From NCBI GenBank assembly GCA_022705505.1, contig JAKJEI010000004.1, positions 1 to 55,594 on the forward strand: a stretch of 55,594 bases of DNA, written 5' to 3'. The first letter of the stretch is position 1. The number at the start of each line of letters is the position of its first letter. The notes below the pieces were generated by a model that saw nothing but the letters and a program-made list of their open reading frames with translations, did no database searches and was not told where the DNA came from. Shown in pieces: positions 7,458-16,242 of the stretch. A program made the position numbers and the translations under genes. This DNA is from Patescibacteria group bacterium. Lineage in GTDB: Bacteria; Patescibacteriota; Minisyncoccia; Phycocordibacterales; XYD1-FULL-46-19.

Positions 7458-9707
7458 ATGGGAAGACACAAAAAAAACCGTAATGGCAAAGAAAAAAAAT
7501 CACGGCGTGATGACGAAGGTCTGCCAAGCCTTCACTTAAAAAATGAAACAAAAAAGGCAGTCCTGGCGATTATCTTATTCGCCCTGTCATTGTTCTTTGT
7601 TTTATCCTGTTTTAACATTGCCGGCCTGGCCGGTGTGGTTACCTATAATCTCTTTTATAAGTTGTTCGGCCATGGCGCTTTTCTTTTGCCTGTTCTCTTG
7701 GTCCTCTTGGGAATTTACCTGCTCCGGTCGTTAGAGTTCAAGCTTTCGCCCAGTCGCGTTATTGGTGGTCTAATTTTTTTCCTGTCCAGCTTAAGCATTA
7801 TCCAGGTCATTGCCGGCGATACCAGTGGCGGCGTGGTTGGCGGGTTTTTGGCCTCTCCTCTTTTACGCTACTTTGACTTTTATGCCAGCTTAATCTTTTT
7901 ATCCGCGCTTGTTCTCATCTCTCTTATTATCACTTTTGATTCTCATCAAGTCCTTGGCTTTAGTCTCTGGCAAAAATTGTTTAAGAAAAAGGAAGAAGAA
8001 GAGGAACAAGAAGAAAAATTTGAGACAATAAAATTAAGCGACGCTTCAAAAGAGGCCTTGCGCGAAGAATACCCGACAGCAGAAACAGATAAAGCAGACA
8101 AAGAGCCGAACAAAGAAAAAGAGCTCAAAGTAAACGACGGCGGATTCCTTAGCGGGGCCCCTCTCTTTGGCAAAAAAGCCAAGACAACGGGCGCCTTTAT
8201 TCCCCCGCCAATCTCACTCTTAGAACAAGACAGCGGCAAACCAAACGCCGGCGACATCAAGGCCAATGCCAACATCATAAAACGAACTTTGTCCAACTTT
8301 GGCATTAGTGTGGAAATGGACGAAGTTTCTATCGGTCCAACCGTTACCCGTTACGCCTTAAAGCCGGCCGAGGGAATGAAACTCTCCCGCATTGTCGCCC
8401 TTCAGAACGACCTCGCGCTATCCCTGGCCGCCCATCCTCTCCGGATAGAAGCTCCCATCCCGGGCAAGTCCCTGGTGGGAATTGAAATCCCCAACAAAGC
8501 TAAGGCGACCATTCGCTTGGCCTCACTTCTCTCGTCAAACGATTTCGCGGAATCACATCACCCGCTCTATGTGGCTTTGGGTCGCGATATTTCCGGCCAA
8601 CCCCGCTTTGCCAATATTGCCAAAGCGCCCCATCTCTTGATTGCCGGTGCCACCGGCTCAGGCAAATCAGTTACCATTCACGCCGTCATCTCCTCTCTGC
8701 TTTATCGCAATTCGCCAGAAAAAATGCGTTTTGTGATGATTGACCCAAAGCGCGTTGAACTTACGCTTTACAACAAAATTCCTCACCTCCTGACCCCGGT
8801 CATCACCGACTCCAAAAAAGCGATTGCCGCTCTCCGTTGGTTAGCCAAAGAAATGGACCGCCGTTACGATATTTTGGAAGCCGAAGCCGTCCGCGACATC
8901 CAGTCTTACCACAAGAACGTTCTGGAACCGACCTTGGCCAAGGCGGCTACCAAAAAAACAACCGCCGAAGAGGGTGAGGCAGATGAGGCGGACGAGGTTG
9001 AACAAATGCCCTACATTGTCGTTATTATTGATGAACTAGCCGATATTATGACCGCCTACCCACGCGAGTTGGAAGCGGCAATTGTTCGCTTGGCCCAAAT
9101 GTCTCGCGCGGTCGGTATTCACTTGGTTCTTTCCACGCAACGACCATCAGTGGAGGTCATCACTGGTTTGATTAAAGCCAACATTCCTTCGCGAATTGCT
9201 CTACAAGTTGCTTCCCAGATTGACTCCCGTACCATTTTGGATATGGCCGGCGCCGAAAAACTGCTGGGCGCGGGCGACATGTTGTATCTGTCTGGCGAAA
9301 TGTCTAAACCGGTTCGCCTTCAGTCGGCCTTTATTTCTGAGGACGAAGTCAAACGAATTTCTGCCCACTTGGCCAAGCAATACGCTGACATCCCGCCATC
9401 CGACCTTAACCTGGGAGCCGAAGGAAACTCGGGTGGTTCTCCCCTCTTTAACGCCACCTTTGGCGATTCTGATGCTGACGATGACCTATATGAAGACGCG
9501 CGCGAGTCGGTAATCCAAGCCGGCAAGGCTTCAGCCTCGTATCTTCAACGAAAATTAAAAGTCGGCTACGCCCGCGCCGCTCGCCTGCTTGATATGTTGG
9601 AAGAACGAGGAGTTATCGGTCCCGGCGAGGGCGCCAAACCGCGCGAAGTTTACGGCGCGCCAAGCGCCCCAGAAATTTTAGAGGGAGATGATGAGAATAT
9701 GATATAA
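7458..9707 (+). CDS. ftsK: DNA translocase FtsK/SpoIIIE
   Basis: 749 residues. Four membrane helices (about residues 30-165) anchor it at the division site; a charged Glu/Lys-rich linker follows; then the RecA-like motor with Walker A GATGSGKS (397-404) and Walker B VVIIDE (D525, E526), and a C-terminal winged-helix gamma domain (SVIQAGKASASYLQRKLKVGYARAARLLDMLEERGVI) that reads DNA orientation. It pumps chromosome ends away from the closing septum. Length is usual for bacteria with a short linker. A small Asp/Glu-rich insert (EEGEADEADEVEQ) precedes Walker B. First of a plus-strand run with the Ig-like anchor gene, recA and efp. Confidence 0.95.
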   Translation: MGRHKKNRNGKEKKSRRDDEGLPSLHLKNETKKAVLAIILFALSLFFVLSCFNIAGLAGVVTYNLFYKLFGHGAFLLPVLLVLLGIYLLRSLEFKLSPSRVIGGLIFFLSSLSIIQVIAGDTSGGVVGGFLASPLLRYFDFYASLIFLSALVLISLIITFDSHQVLGFSLWQKLFKKKEEEEEQEEKFETIKLSDASKEALREEYPTAETDKADKEPNKEKELKVNDGGFLSGAPLFGKKAKTTGAFIPPPISLLEQDSGKPNAGDIKANANIIKRTLSNFGISVEMDEVSIGPTVTRYALKPAEGMKLSRIVALQNDLALSLAAHPLRIEAPIPGKSLVGIEIPNKAKATIRLASLLSSNDFAESHHPLYVALGRDISGQPRFANIAKAPHLLIAGATGSGKSVTIHAVISSLLYRNSPEKMRFVMIDPKRVELTLYNKIPHLLTPVITDSKKAIAALRWLAKEMDRRYDILEAEAVRDIQSYHKNVLEPTLAKAATKKTTAEEGEADEADEVEQMPYIVVIIDELADIMTAYPRELEAAIVRLAQMSRAVGIHLVLSTQRPSVEVITGLIKANIPSRIALQVASQIDSRTILDMAGAEKLLGAGDMLYLSGEMSKPVRLQSAFISEDEVKRISAHLAKQYADIPPSDLNLGAEGNSGGSPLFNATFGDSDADDDLYEDARESVIQAGKASASYLQRKLKVGYARAARLLDMLEERGVIGPGEGAKPREVYGAPSAPEILEGDDENMI

Positions 9708-9708
9708 T
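9700..9708 (+). promoter_or_regulatory. Extended -10 box overlapping the ftsK stop
   Basis: TGATATAAT spans the last codons and stop of ftsK. It would give a start near 9715, 7 nt before the ATG at 9722, so the next gene may have its own very short-leader transcript. Confidence 0.5.
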
Positions 9709-9721
9709 TAAATTAATTAGA

Positions 9722-10090
9722 ATGACCATAGAAACCAAAGGCTTGAAAGAAAGAATTTCCGCCAAAGCGATTATCACCATTTTGGTTGTGGCGGTTATTC
9801 TAACTTACTCCGGCTTCAAGTTTAAAGATTTGATTTCGGGACCGGATATTGTCCTCTACTCTCCCAGCGATGGCTCCAGTCTGAATAATGAGCTGGTCAA
9901 TATCAAAGGTCGCGCCGACCGAATTACTCAAATCTATTTAAATGGGCGTAAAATTTTTACCGACCAAGATGGCAATTTTGAAGAACCGCTCCTCTTGTCC
10001 TCCGGCTATAATGCCTTTGAACTAAAGGCCGAGGATAAATTTGGCCGAGAAATAGTTCGGAAGTTGCAGGTCGTTTATAACAAAAGTTAG
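9722..10090 (+). CDS. Membrane-anchored Ig-like domain protein
   Basis: 122 residues. One membrane helix (about 17-36, AIITILVVAVILTYSGFKF) is followed by a single beta-sandwich of about 75 residues (DIVLYSPSDGSSLNNELVNIKGRADRITQIYLNGRKIFTDQDGNFEEPLLLSSGYNAFELKAEDKFGRE), which has the pattern of the glucodextranase B / bacterial Ig-like fold. Such domains bind sugars or proteins at the cell surface. No catalytic motif. Lying 15 nt after ftsK and before recA suggests conserved co-location rather than a shared pathway; a division-site or wall role is speculative. Confidence 0.75.
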   Translation: MTIETKGLKERISAKAIITILVVAVILTYSGFKFKDLISGPDIVLYSPSDGSSLNNELVNIKGRADRITQIYLNGRKIFTDQDGNFEEPLLLSSGYNAFELKAEDKFGREIVRKLQVVYNKS

Positions 10091-10187
10091 CAACCCAAGA
10101 CGAAAACAGGGCAAGACGCAAGATAGGGTTCTGTAGAAAAAAGATCCATAGACATTCACAAATTAGTATCGCGCTTACATTAGGATT

Positions 10188-11261
10188 ATGGCTAAAAAAA
10201 CAAAACAAACTAAAACTACCGGCAACAACATCGCCGACACCATCAAGGCAATTCAAAGCAAGTTTGGCGATGAAGCAATTATGAAATTGGGCGACAAACC
10301 CAAGGTTGGGATTGATGCTGTTCCAACTGGCTCGTTGGCGCTAGATGCCGCCCTGGGTGTCGGCGGAGTCCCCCGCGGTCGGATTATAGAAATTTTCGGT
10401 CCAGAATCTTCCGGCAAAACTACCTTGGCCTTGCATATTGTGGCCCAAGCACAAAAAAAGGGCGGGGTTTGCGCTTTTATTGACGCGGAACACGCGCTTG
10501 ACCCTGAATATTCCAAACGTCTTGGTGTCCAAACCGAAGAATTATTAATTTCGCAACCCGATTACGGCGAACAGGCCCTGGACATCGCCGAGAGCCTGGT
10601 ACGTTCCGGCAAGATTGACGTGGTCGTCATAGACTCGGTGGCCGCCCTGACCCCCAAAGATGAAATAGAGGGTGACGTTGGCGATTACCACGTTGGCAAG
10701 CAGGCGCGCCTAATGTCGCAAGCCTTGCGCAAAATGACCTCCATCGTGGACCGCAGCAAAACGGTGGTCATTTTTATTAACCAAATCAGAATGCAAATTG
10801 GCGTGATGTTTGGCAATCCGGAAACCACCCCCGGCGGCAAGGCGCTCAAGTTCTACTCCTCTGTTCGGCTAGATGTCCGTCGTATTGCTCAAATTAAAAA
10901 AGGTGATGAAGTTATCGGCGGACGAATCAGGGTCAAAGTGGTCAAAAACAAAGTTGCCGCGCCTTTCCGCCAAGCCGAATTTGACCTCCTCTACCGTGAA
11001 GGCATCTCCCCCGAGGGCGAGCTTTTGGCCATTGGCGAAAAATACAATTTAATTAAAAAATCCGGCGCGGCTTATTCTTACACTCCAGATGGCAAAACCA
11101 CTCACGAAGTGAAGTTGGGGCGAGGCTATGACGCCGCCAGACAATTTTTACGCGAAAATTCCGACCTTAAACAAGAAATCTTGCAAAAGGTAAAGGAGAA
11201 ACTCTTAAATAACGACGAGGATTCTTCAAACGAAGAAACCGACACAAACGACGAGGAATAG
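10188..11261 (+). CDS. recA: Recombinase A
   Basis: 357 residues, standard length. Walker [10 protein letters not shown] (residues 71-79), Walker [11 protein letters not shown], the loop-2 region [26 protein letters not shown], and an acidic tail ([14 protein letters not shown]) are all present. It forms filaments on single-stranded DNA, drives strand exchange and triggers LexA-type cleavage. A TACATT box ends 6 nt before the ATG (10176-10181), so the mRNA is probably leaderless. No SOS box is evident upstream. No intein or frameshift. Confidence 0.97.
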   Translation: MAKKTKQTKTTGNNIADTIKAIQSKFGDEAIMKLGDKPKVGIDAVPTGSLALDAALGVGGVPRGRIIEIFGPESSGKTTLALHIVAQAQKKGGVCAFIDAEHALDPEYSKRLGVQTEELLISQPDYGEQALDIAESLVRSGKIDVVVIDSVAALTPKDEIEGDVGDYHVGKQARLMSQALRKMTSIVDRSKTVVIFINQIRMQIGVMFGNPETTPGGKALKFYSSVRLDVRRIAQIKKGDEVIGGRIRVKVVKNKVAAPFRQAEFDLLYREGISPEGELLAIGEKYNLIKKSGAAYSYTPDGKTTHEVKLGRGYDAARQFLRENSDLKQEILQKVKEKLLNNDEDSSNEETDTNDEE

Positions 11262-11329
11262 AAGTCTTTTCCGGTCTAAACTTTGTTTGGCTGGACAATT
11301 ATTCGCAATTCAGTTAATATCTGAAAGTT

Positions 11330-11890
11330 ATGTTGGAATATAATGAAATAAAACCAAGGAAGTTTATCGTGTTTGAAGGAGAGCCATTTGAAGTTTTGAC
11401 TTCTCACGTTTTTCGCAAACAACAACGCAAACCGGTCAATGCCGTCAAAATGCGCAATTTGATTACCGGCAAAGTCATAGAAAACTCTTTTCATCAAAGC
11501 GAAAAGGTAGAAGAGGCCGAACTTGAACGCCGGCCAATCAAATACCTTTATGAAAATCGTGGCCAATACTGGTTTTGCGAGGTCAATGACCCAAGCAAGC
11601 GTTTTGAGATGCCGGCTGAAACTATCGCCGACAAAATAAAGTTTGTCAGACAAAATGACACAATTGATGTCTTGTCGTTTGGCGACAAAGTCCTAGGAAT
11701 TGAAGTACCAATCAAAGTTGAACTAAAAGTGACTGACGCCCCGCCAGCCATCAAGGGCAACACGGTCCAGGGGGGTTTGAAACAAATCACCTTAGAGACC
11801 GGCTTCACCACCAACGCGCCGATGTTTATCAACGAAGGAGACACTGTGCGAATCAATACTGAGACTGGCGAATACGTGGAACGAGTCTAA
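11330..11890 (+). CDS. efp: Elongation factor P, with an unusual tip loop
   Basis: 186 residues with the three-domain EF-P layout (N-terminal KOW-like domain; two OB domains ending in GDTVRINTETGEYVERV). EF-P enters the ribosomal E site and helps form Pro-Pro bonds. In the gap-free stretch from GEP to LITG the usual EFVKPGKGQAF loop reads HVFRKQQRKPV. The lysine that is lysylated, rhamnosylated or otherwise modified in other bacteria (K34 of E. coli) is therefore Gln31, flanked by Arg and Lys residues. Activity without the usual modification, or with another one, is implied. Start is ATG at 11330; TAATAT at 11315-11320 may be the -10 box. Confidence 0.93.
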   Translation: MLEYNEIKPRKFIVFEGEPFEVLTSHVFRKQQRKPVNAVKMRNLITGKVIENSFHQSEKVEEAELERRPIKYLYENRGQYWFCEVNDPSKRFEMPAETIADKIKFVRQNDTIDVLSFGDKVLGIEVPIKVELKVTDAPPAIKGNTVQGGLKQITLETGFTTNAPMFINEGDTVRINTETGEYVERV

Positions 11891-11963
11891 AAATTAAAAA
11901 GCGTTCAGAGGCTGGGACAGTTTTGACCCCAAATTCTGATTTAAATAACTTAATCGATAAGAA

Positions 11964-11988
11964 CAAAGACCCCGCAGAGGGGTCTTTG
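11964..11988 (+). terminator. Terminator between efp and rpsR
   Basis: CAAAGACCCC (11964-11973) pairs with GGGGTCTTTG (11979-11988), with a 5 nt loop. It lies between convergent genes and could serve both, since A-rich sequence precedes it on the plus strand and a T-containing stretch follows. Confidence 0.75.
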
Positions 11989-12013
11989 GGTATGTTTTAG
12001 AAAAGGTTACAGA

Positions 12014-12217
12014 CTATCCTTCAATAAACGGTAACAACGCCAAAAATCTGGCTTGTTTAATCGCCGTCGCCACTTGGCGCTGGTGCTTGGCACAAGTGCC
12101 GGTGCGGCGGTGTTTATTGATACGTCCATGAGTATCCAAAAAACTCTTTAGGATTTCAACATCCTTGTAATCAACAACTTTGGACTTACCGGTGCAAAAA
12201 TGACATTGTTTGTTCAT
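12014..12217 (-). CDS. rpsR: 30S ribosomal protein bS18
   Basis: 67 residues. The core KDVEILKSFLDTHGRINKHRRTGTCAKHQRQVATAIKQARFLALLPF is diagnostic. An N-terminal CHFC pair with the later Cys and His residues suggests a zinc-binding form. It binds the platform of the small subunit next to bS6. It ends the rpsF-ssb-rpsR operon; rplI (bL9), its usual next gene in many bacteria, is absent here and a terminator follows instead. Confidence 0.97.
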   Translation of the reverse strand: MNKQCHFCTGKSKVVDYKDVEILKSFLDTHGRINKHRRTGTCAKHQRQVATAIKQARFLALLPFIEG

Positions 12218-12337
12218 AGGGCCGTCTTTTTATTAACTTAACTCTTACTTAACTTTTTTATTTTTAATTATTTGACCTGTCGTGCTTAGATAAACATAAT
12301 GCTAACCTACAAATTCATGCGAATTTACGAATAAAAA

Positions 12338-12799
12338 CTAAAACGGGATATCATCGGGATTAATCTCTTCTTCCGGATATTGAATCGTTTCCAGCTCAGA
12401 TGGGGGGACGGACGCCGATTCAGGCTTGCCAGCCGGCGCGGGACTACCGGTGTCAAAGGACGAACCGCCTTCGCGCTTTGGTCCAAATTGAAAACTGTCA
12501 ACGATTATCTCTGTTCGATATTTCTTGCTGCCGTCTTGAGCGTCCCAACTTCTAGTTTGCATCCGGCCCTCAATCATTATGCTGCTCCCCTTCCTCATAT
12601 ATTGAGCAATTGTCTCAGCCTGAGCTCCGAAGGCAACACAGTTATGGAATTGAGTATCTTCTTGCCGAACACCATTCTTATCCTTCCAATAACGAGTGGT
12701 CGCCACGGCAAAGTTTACCACGGTCGTGCCTGACGGCAGAGCTCTCCTCTCCGGGTCGCGTGTCAAGTTGCCAATGACGAAAGCTTTGTTTAAATACAT
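12338..12799 (-). CDS. ssb: Single-stranded DNA-binding protein
   Basis: 153 residues. The OB fold covers residues 1-105 (MYLNKAFVIGNLTRDPERRALPSGTTVVNFAVATTRYWKDKNG...); a Gly/Pro/Ser linker follows, then the acidic tip NPDDIPF that recruits repair and replication proteins. It coats single-stranded DNA as a tetramer. It sits between rpsF and rpsR, the classic order, which ties its expression to ribosomal proteins. Confidence 0.97.
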   Translation of the reverse strand: MYLNKAFVIGNLTRDPERRALPSGTTVVNFAVATTRYWKDKNGVRQEDTQFHNCVAFGAQAETIAQYMRKGSSIMIEGRMQTRSWDAQDGSKKYRTEIIVDSFQFGPKREGGSSFDTGSPAPAGKPESASVPPSELETIQYPEEEINPDDIPF

Positions 12800-12837
12800 G
12801 ATAAAAAATTTAAAATTGAAAAGTTAAAATGTAAAAA

Positions 12838-13374
12838 CTAAGAAGCCTTTTCTTCAAGCAAGTTCTCTATTTCTTTGTCTATATCTTCCTTGGTCATCTC
12901 TTTTACATCTTCCGGTTCAATCTCTTTTTCTCGTCTTTCAATCTCAAAGGGTTCGGTTTGAACCTCCCGTCGCTGAAAAGTTCGCTTCGGCGGAACAATT
13001 GTCTCCTCGCCTTCAGACATCGCAATCGTCAAATAACGAATAATTTTGTCGCTTTTATCTAAAACGTCCTTCAGAACTGCCGCCTTTTCCGGCAAGAGCT
13101 TAAAACGCAAAGCACCAAAATAGGCATCGCTAAAACGCTCTTTCTTGTTGCCAATATTCTTTTTTATAGTATAAGCCAAACGAATCATTGAGGGATCCAT
13201 CTCGCTGGTAATTACGCCACCAAATTTGTCAATTGGAGTCTTGAGAGCCTGAACGACATTTTCGGCCAAGGCGTCTTGAGGGATAATCGGGGTCAAAAGA
13301 TAGCCGATCTCATAGATTTTCGGCTCCTGCTCCTCTCCATTATCCAAATTTTCAGCTTTTTCTATTTCATCCAT
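12838..13374 (-). CDS. rpsF: 30S ribosomal protein bS6 with C-terminal extension
   Basis: 178 residues, against about 100-130 in most bacteria. The ferredoxin-like bS6 core spans about residues 18-115 (YEIGYLLTPIIPQDALAENVVQALKTPIDKFGGVI...IIRYLTIAM). A charged, Glu/Lys-rich tail of about 60 residues (RREKEIEPEDVKEMTKEDIDKEIENLLEEKAS) follows and is probably helical. TGATAATAT (13384-13392) ends 9 nt before the ATG, giving an almost leaderless transcript for the operon rpsF-ssb-rpsR. Confidence 0.93.
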   Translation of the reverse strand: MDEIEKAENLDNGEEQEPKIYEIGYLLTPIIPQDALAENVVQALKTPIDKFGGVITSEMDPSMIRLAYTIKKNIGNKKERFSDAYFGALRFKLLPEKAAVLKDVLDKSDKIIRYLTIAMSEGEETIVPPKRTFQRREVQTEPFEIERREKEIEPEDVKEMTKEDIDKEIENLLEEKAS

Positions 13375-13506
13375 ACAGAGGCCATATTATCAGCATCTTG
13401 GACAAAAGTCAACGACAAGAACGCGGAGCCAACGCAAGAAAAGGCAAGCCATAAATGACCCAGGTGGCAACTCTCCCCCTCAATTTGAAGGAGTTAACCC
13501 CTATTT

Positions 13507-14325
13507 TTACAAGCTAAAAAATTCTTGAGCATTTTGAACCAAAGCTGCCAAAACTACCGCGCGCGTCTCTGGTCTTAGCTCGGCGATTTTTTCAGCCACA
13601 TATTTGACATAAGCCGGCTCGTTTCGTTTGCCCCGGAAAGGAACTGGGGCCGCAAAAGGCGCGTCCGTTTCGGACATTAAGCGATTTAGCGGCATTTTTT
13701 TGATGATTTCGCCATATTGTTCAGAAAAAGTTATTACTCCGGGAAACGACAAGTAACCGCCAAGGGCTAAGAATTTTTGCGCCATCAGCCAATCACCGAC
13801 GAAAAAATGCATATTGAAACGAGGCAATTTGCCAAGATCCTGATACTCGCGCAAGATTTGGAACAAGTCTTCATATGCATCAAAAGTCCCGACTGATGGC
13901 CGGCAGTGAACCATCAGCGGTTTATTCAGAACGAACGCCAAATCAAGATGTTTTTTAAACAACTCAACCTGCGCCCGACGTTCAGGCTCATCGGCGCAAT
14001 GAAAATAATCCAGACCACACTCGCCAATGGCGACCACCTTAGGATCTTCGGCCAAAGTTGTAATCTCTCCAAAATCAACGAGCCGGCCATCAGTCGGATG
14101 CAGGCCAACAGAGCAAAAACCCCCATCACCAAAAAATTCCGCTTGTTCAAGCGCTTTTTGTGAAGAAGCCAAATCAGCGCCAATATTCACAAAGCTAACG
14201 CCTTCTTCAAACGCTCGCTCACCCACGGCTTGCCAGTCCTTTTCAAACTGTAAGTTTAAATGGGTATGGGCGTCAAAATATAAGACAGGTTTTAGGTTAT
14301 AGGTGTTAGGTGTTGAATAAAACAT
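13507..14325 (-). CDS. TatD-family metal-dependent hydrolase, with foreign N-terminus
   Basis: 272 residues. TIM-barrel amidohydrolase with FDAHTHLNL (metal ligands), GECGLDYF, a HCRP strand, FNMHFF and the final SETDAPF. Family members are 3'-5' DNases acting in DNA repair. Normally the protein begins within a few residues of the DxHxH motif; here MFYSTPNTYNLKPVLYF precedes it and those first 14 codons consist of the repeat that bounds the neighbouring four-helix-bundle gene. No ATG, GTG or TTG lies at the expected place, so the repeat seems to have supplied a new start. Function should be intact. Confidence 0.88.
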   Translation of the reverse strand: MFYSTPNTYNLKPVLYFDAHTHLNLQFEKDWQAVGERAFEEGVSFVNIGADLASSQKALEQAEFFGDGGFCSVGLHPTDGRLVDFGEITTLAEDPKVVAIGECGLDYFHCADEPERRAQVELFKKHLDLAFVLNKPLMVHCRPSVGTFDAYEDLFQILREYQDLGKLPRFNMHFFVGDWLMAQKFLALGGYLSFPGVITFSEQYGEIIKKMPLNRLMSETDAPFAAPVPFRGKRNEPAYVKYVAEKIAELRPETRAVVLAALVQNAQEFFSL

Positions 14326-14360
14326 AGAGATAAAAGGGGTTTTAGGTGTTAGGTTATAGG
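14286..14360. repeat. Left inverted repeats of the four-helix-bundle element
   Basis: Two related copies: CAGGTTTTAGGTTATAGG from 14286 and GGTTTTAGGTGTTAGGTTATAGG at 14338-14360 (split here for reading: GGTTTTAGGTGTTAGG then TTATAGG). The inner copy matches the reverse complement of 14747-14769 at 21 of 23 positions. Confidence 0.8.
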
Positions 14361-14366
14361 TTATAG

Positions 14367-14729
14367 TTAAGACTTAAGTTTAGAAATCAAAGAAGATATC
14401 ATTTTTTGCTCTTCTTGAATCATGCAAATGACTTCATCTATTTCTAGAAAAGAATAAAGTTTATTAGTAATAATTAATTGTGTCTCTAGCTCTGAAGATG
14501 AACCTAGGGCAATAAAAAGAAACTGACAAAACTCTTTTTTACTACCCCTGGATCTACCTTCAGCAATATTTGAAGGGATAGAAACAGCACTTCTCCTTAT
14601 TTGCGAAGACAAACCAAAAGTTTCATCTTTGGGAAATTTTTTGGTTAATATATAAACCTTTTCAACAATGTCAACTCCAAGTAGCCAAACTCTCAAGTCT
14701 CTAAAGGATTTAATGCGTTTATCTTCCAT
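14367..14729 (-). CDS. Four-helix-bundle protein of the 23S rRNA intervening-sequence (S23/IVP) family
   Basis: 120 residues, the usual length. The signature blocks are SFRDLRVWLLGVDIVEKVYILTKKFPKDETFGLSSQIRRSAVSIPSNIAEGRSRGSKKEFCQFLFIALGSSSELETQL, typical of the family first seen within 23S rRNA insertions and related to the Avd proteins of diversity-generating retroelements. It forms a positively charged pentameric bundle thought to bind nucleic acid. Here no reverse transcriptase or rRNA is near. The gene is bounded on both sides by inverted repeats (14338-14360, 14747-14769), which suggests it moves or has moved as a unit between metG and tatD. Confidence 0.9.
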   Translation of the reverse strand: MEDKRIKSFRDLRVWLLGVDIVEKVYILTKKFPKDETFGLSSQIRRSAVSIPSNIAEGRSRGSKKEFCQFLFIALGSSSELETQLIITNKLYSFLEIDEVICMIQEEQKMISSLISKLKS

Positions 14730-14746
14730 TACTCTTTAAGCTAAAA

Positions 14747-14771
14747 CCTGAAACCTAACACCTAAAACCTG
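14747..14771. repeat. Right inverted repeat of the four-helix-bundle element
   Basis: CCTGAAACCTAACACC then TAAAACC (14747-14769), followed by TG. Its outer end CCTAAAACCTG (14761-14771) is the exact complement of CAGGTTTTAGG at 14286-14296. The repeat ends one base before the metG stop codon region (stop at 14773-14775). Confidence 0.8.
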
Positions 14772-14772
14772 T

Positions 14773-16242
14773 TTATTTCCTAATAAACAACGGTTCGGGC
14801 ATTTTATTGACCAAAATTGCTTGTTTTATTTTTTCGGCCGTTTCTGGCAAAAACGGCGACAACATCACTGCCAAACGCGCCAAACGAAAAACCAAAGTTC
14901 TCACAATTTTTCGCGCCTCTTCCGGGGCAGTTTTAAAAAGCTTAAATGGTGCTCGTTCCTGGATTTCTCGGTCCATTTCCCCTATTTCGCGCCATATCAC
15001 ATTAGCCGCCCGGTTTAGATCATAAGCTCCCAAGGCCTCATTGTATTGTTCCCAAACACTGGAGATATTCCCCACGGTTGTGATAACCGACTCAAATGTA
15101 TCTTCGGTCGCGATCGGTTCGGCAAAGTAGTTTTCAGACATTTTCATAATCCGCGCCGTTAGGTTGCCCAAACCGTTGGCCAAATTGGCGTTGTAAGCTT
15201 CTTTAAACCTCTCCCAAGTAAAATCACTGTCTTCAAAAATGGAGAACTCGCGCGCCACCTGATAACGAAAAGCGTCCACGCCATATTCCGCCACAATCTC
15301 AAGAGGGCTAACAACATTGCCGAGACTTTTACTCATCTTCTGCCCTCCACTTATAATGAAGCCCTCCACCAAAATAACCTTAGACGGTGGCAAGCCAACA
15401 GACAAAAGCATTGCTTGCCACATCGCTGACTGTTGACGCAAATTATCTTTACCGCAAAATTGAACAGCTCCTCCCGATTCCAACCACCAGCGGCTAAACC
15501 GCGCCTCATCATCAGGCCAACCGATAGCGGACAAATAGTTGACTAACGCGTCAAACCACACATACATTACATGAGCCGGGTCGTCTGGCACCGGAATCCC
15601 CCAGGGCATTTTGCCAACCAGGCGCGAAACGCTGAAATCCTGCAGTCCCGCCGAAACAAAGTTTTTGATTTCATTTAACCGGCTTTTTGGCAACACAAAA
15701 GCCGGCTTTTGTTCATACAATTCAAGCAGCGATTTCTGATATTTGGAAAAACGAAAAAAATAATTTTCTTCCTCAACAATTTGTAATTCAAGGGTTGGGT
15801 GCAGAGGGCATTTGCCGTCTTCCAATTCCGATTCTTGCTTTTCCAACTCACACCCGACGCAATACTTAATTTTATAAAATTTTTTATAAATATCATCATT
15901 AGCCCGACAACGACGCCAAAACTCTTGAACCGCGCTGATGTGATGTTCGTCAGTTGTCCTAATAAAATTCAGCTCAGGAGATAGATTGAGTAAACTTTGC
16001 AAACCTTTAAACTTTTTCGCCCATTCATCAACGTAAGCTTGCGGGGTTTTGCCTTCGGCGAGCGCTTTTTGGTAAATCTTTTGGCCATGCTCATCTGTGC
16101 CGGTGTTAAAAAAAACCTCGTCCCCCAAAAGACGACGCCACCGCGCAAAAATATCCGCTCGCACAATTTCGGTTGCAAAACCAATGTGAGGCGCCGCGTT
16201 AACATACGGCAAAGTCGTGGTAATGTAAAATTTAGACGACAT
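14773..16242 (-). CDS. metG: Methionyl-tRNA synthetase
   Basis: 489 residues. Class I synthetase: HIGH-type motif NAAPHIGFATE, zinc knuckle CVGCELEKQESELEDGKCPLHP, tryptophan-rich binding site VMYVWFDALVNY, and KMSKS (GGQKMSKSLGN). It charges initiator and elongator tRNA-Met. The C-terminal tRNA-binding (Trbp111-like) domain found in many bacteria is absent; the protein ends after the anticodon-binding helical bundle. It overlaps the start-side gene 16232-17281 by 11 nt, so the two are co-transcribed. The stop codon abuts the repeat of the four-helix-bundle element. Confidence 0.96.
   Translation of the reverse strand: MSSKFYITTTLPYVNAAPHIGFATEIVRADIFARWRRLLGDEVFFNTGTDEHGQKIYQKALAEGKTPQAYVDEWAKKFKGLQSLLNLSPELNFIRTTDEHHISAVQEFWRRCRANDDIYKKFYKIKYCVGCELEKQESELEDGKCPLHPTLELQIVEEENYFFRFSKYQKSLLELYEQKPAFVLPKSRLNEIKNFVSAGLQDFSVSRLVGKMPWGIPVPDDPAHVMYVWFDALVNYLSAIGWPDDEARFSRWWLESGGAVQFCGKDNLRQQSAMWQAMLLSVGLPPSKVILVEGFIISGGQKMSKSLGNVVSPLEIVAEYGVDAFRYQVAREFSIFEDSDFTWERFKEAYNANLANGLGNLTARIMKMSENYFAEPIATEDTFESVITTVGNISSVWEQYNEALGAYDLNRAANVIWREIGEMDREIQERAPFKLFKTAPEEARKIVRTLVFRLARLAVMLSPFLPETAEKIKQAILVNKMPEPLFIRK

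Noticed and set aside
14367-14729. Diversity-generating retroelement based on the Avd-like four-helix-bundle gene
   Set aside because: No reverse transcriptase, template repeat or variable repeat seen nearby.
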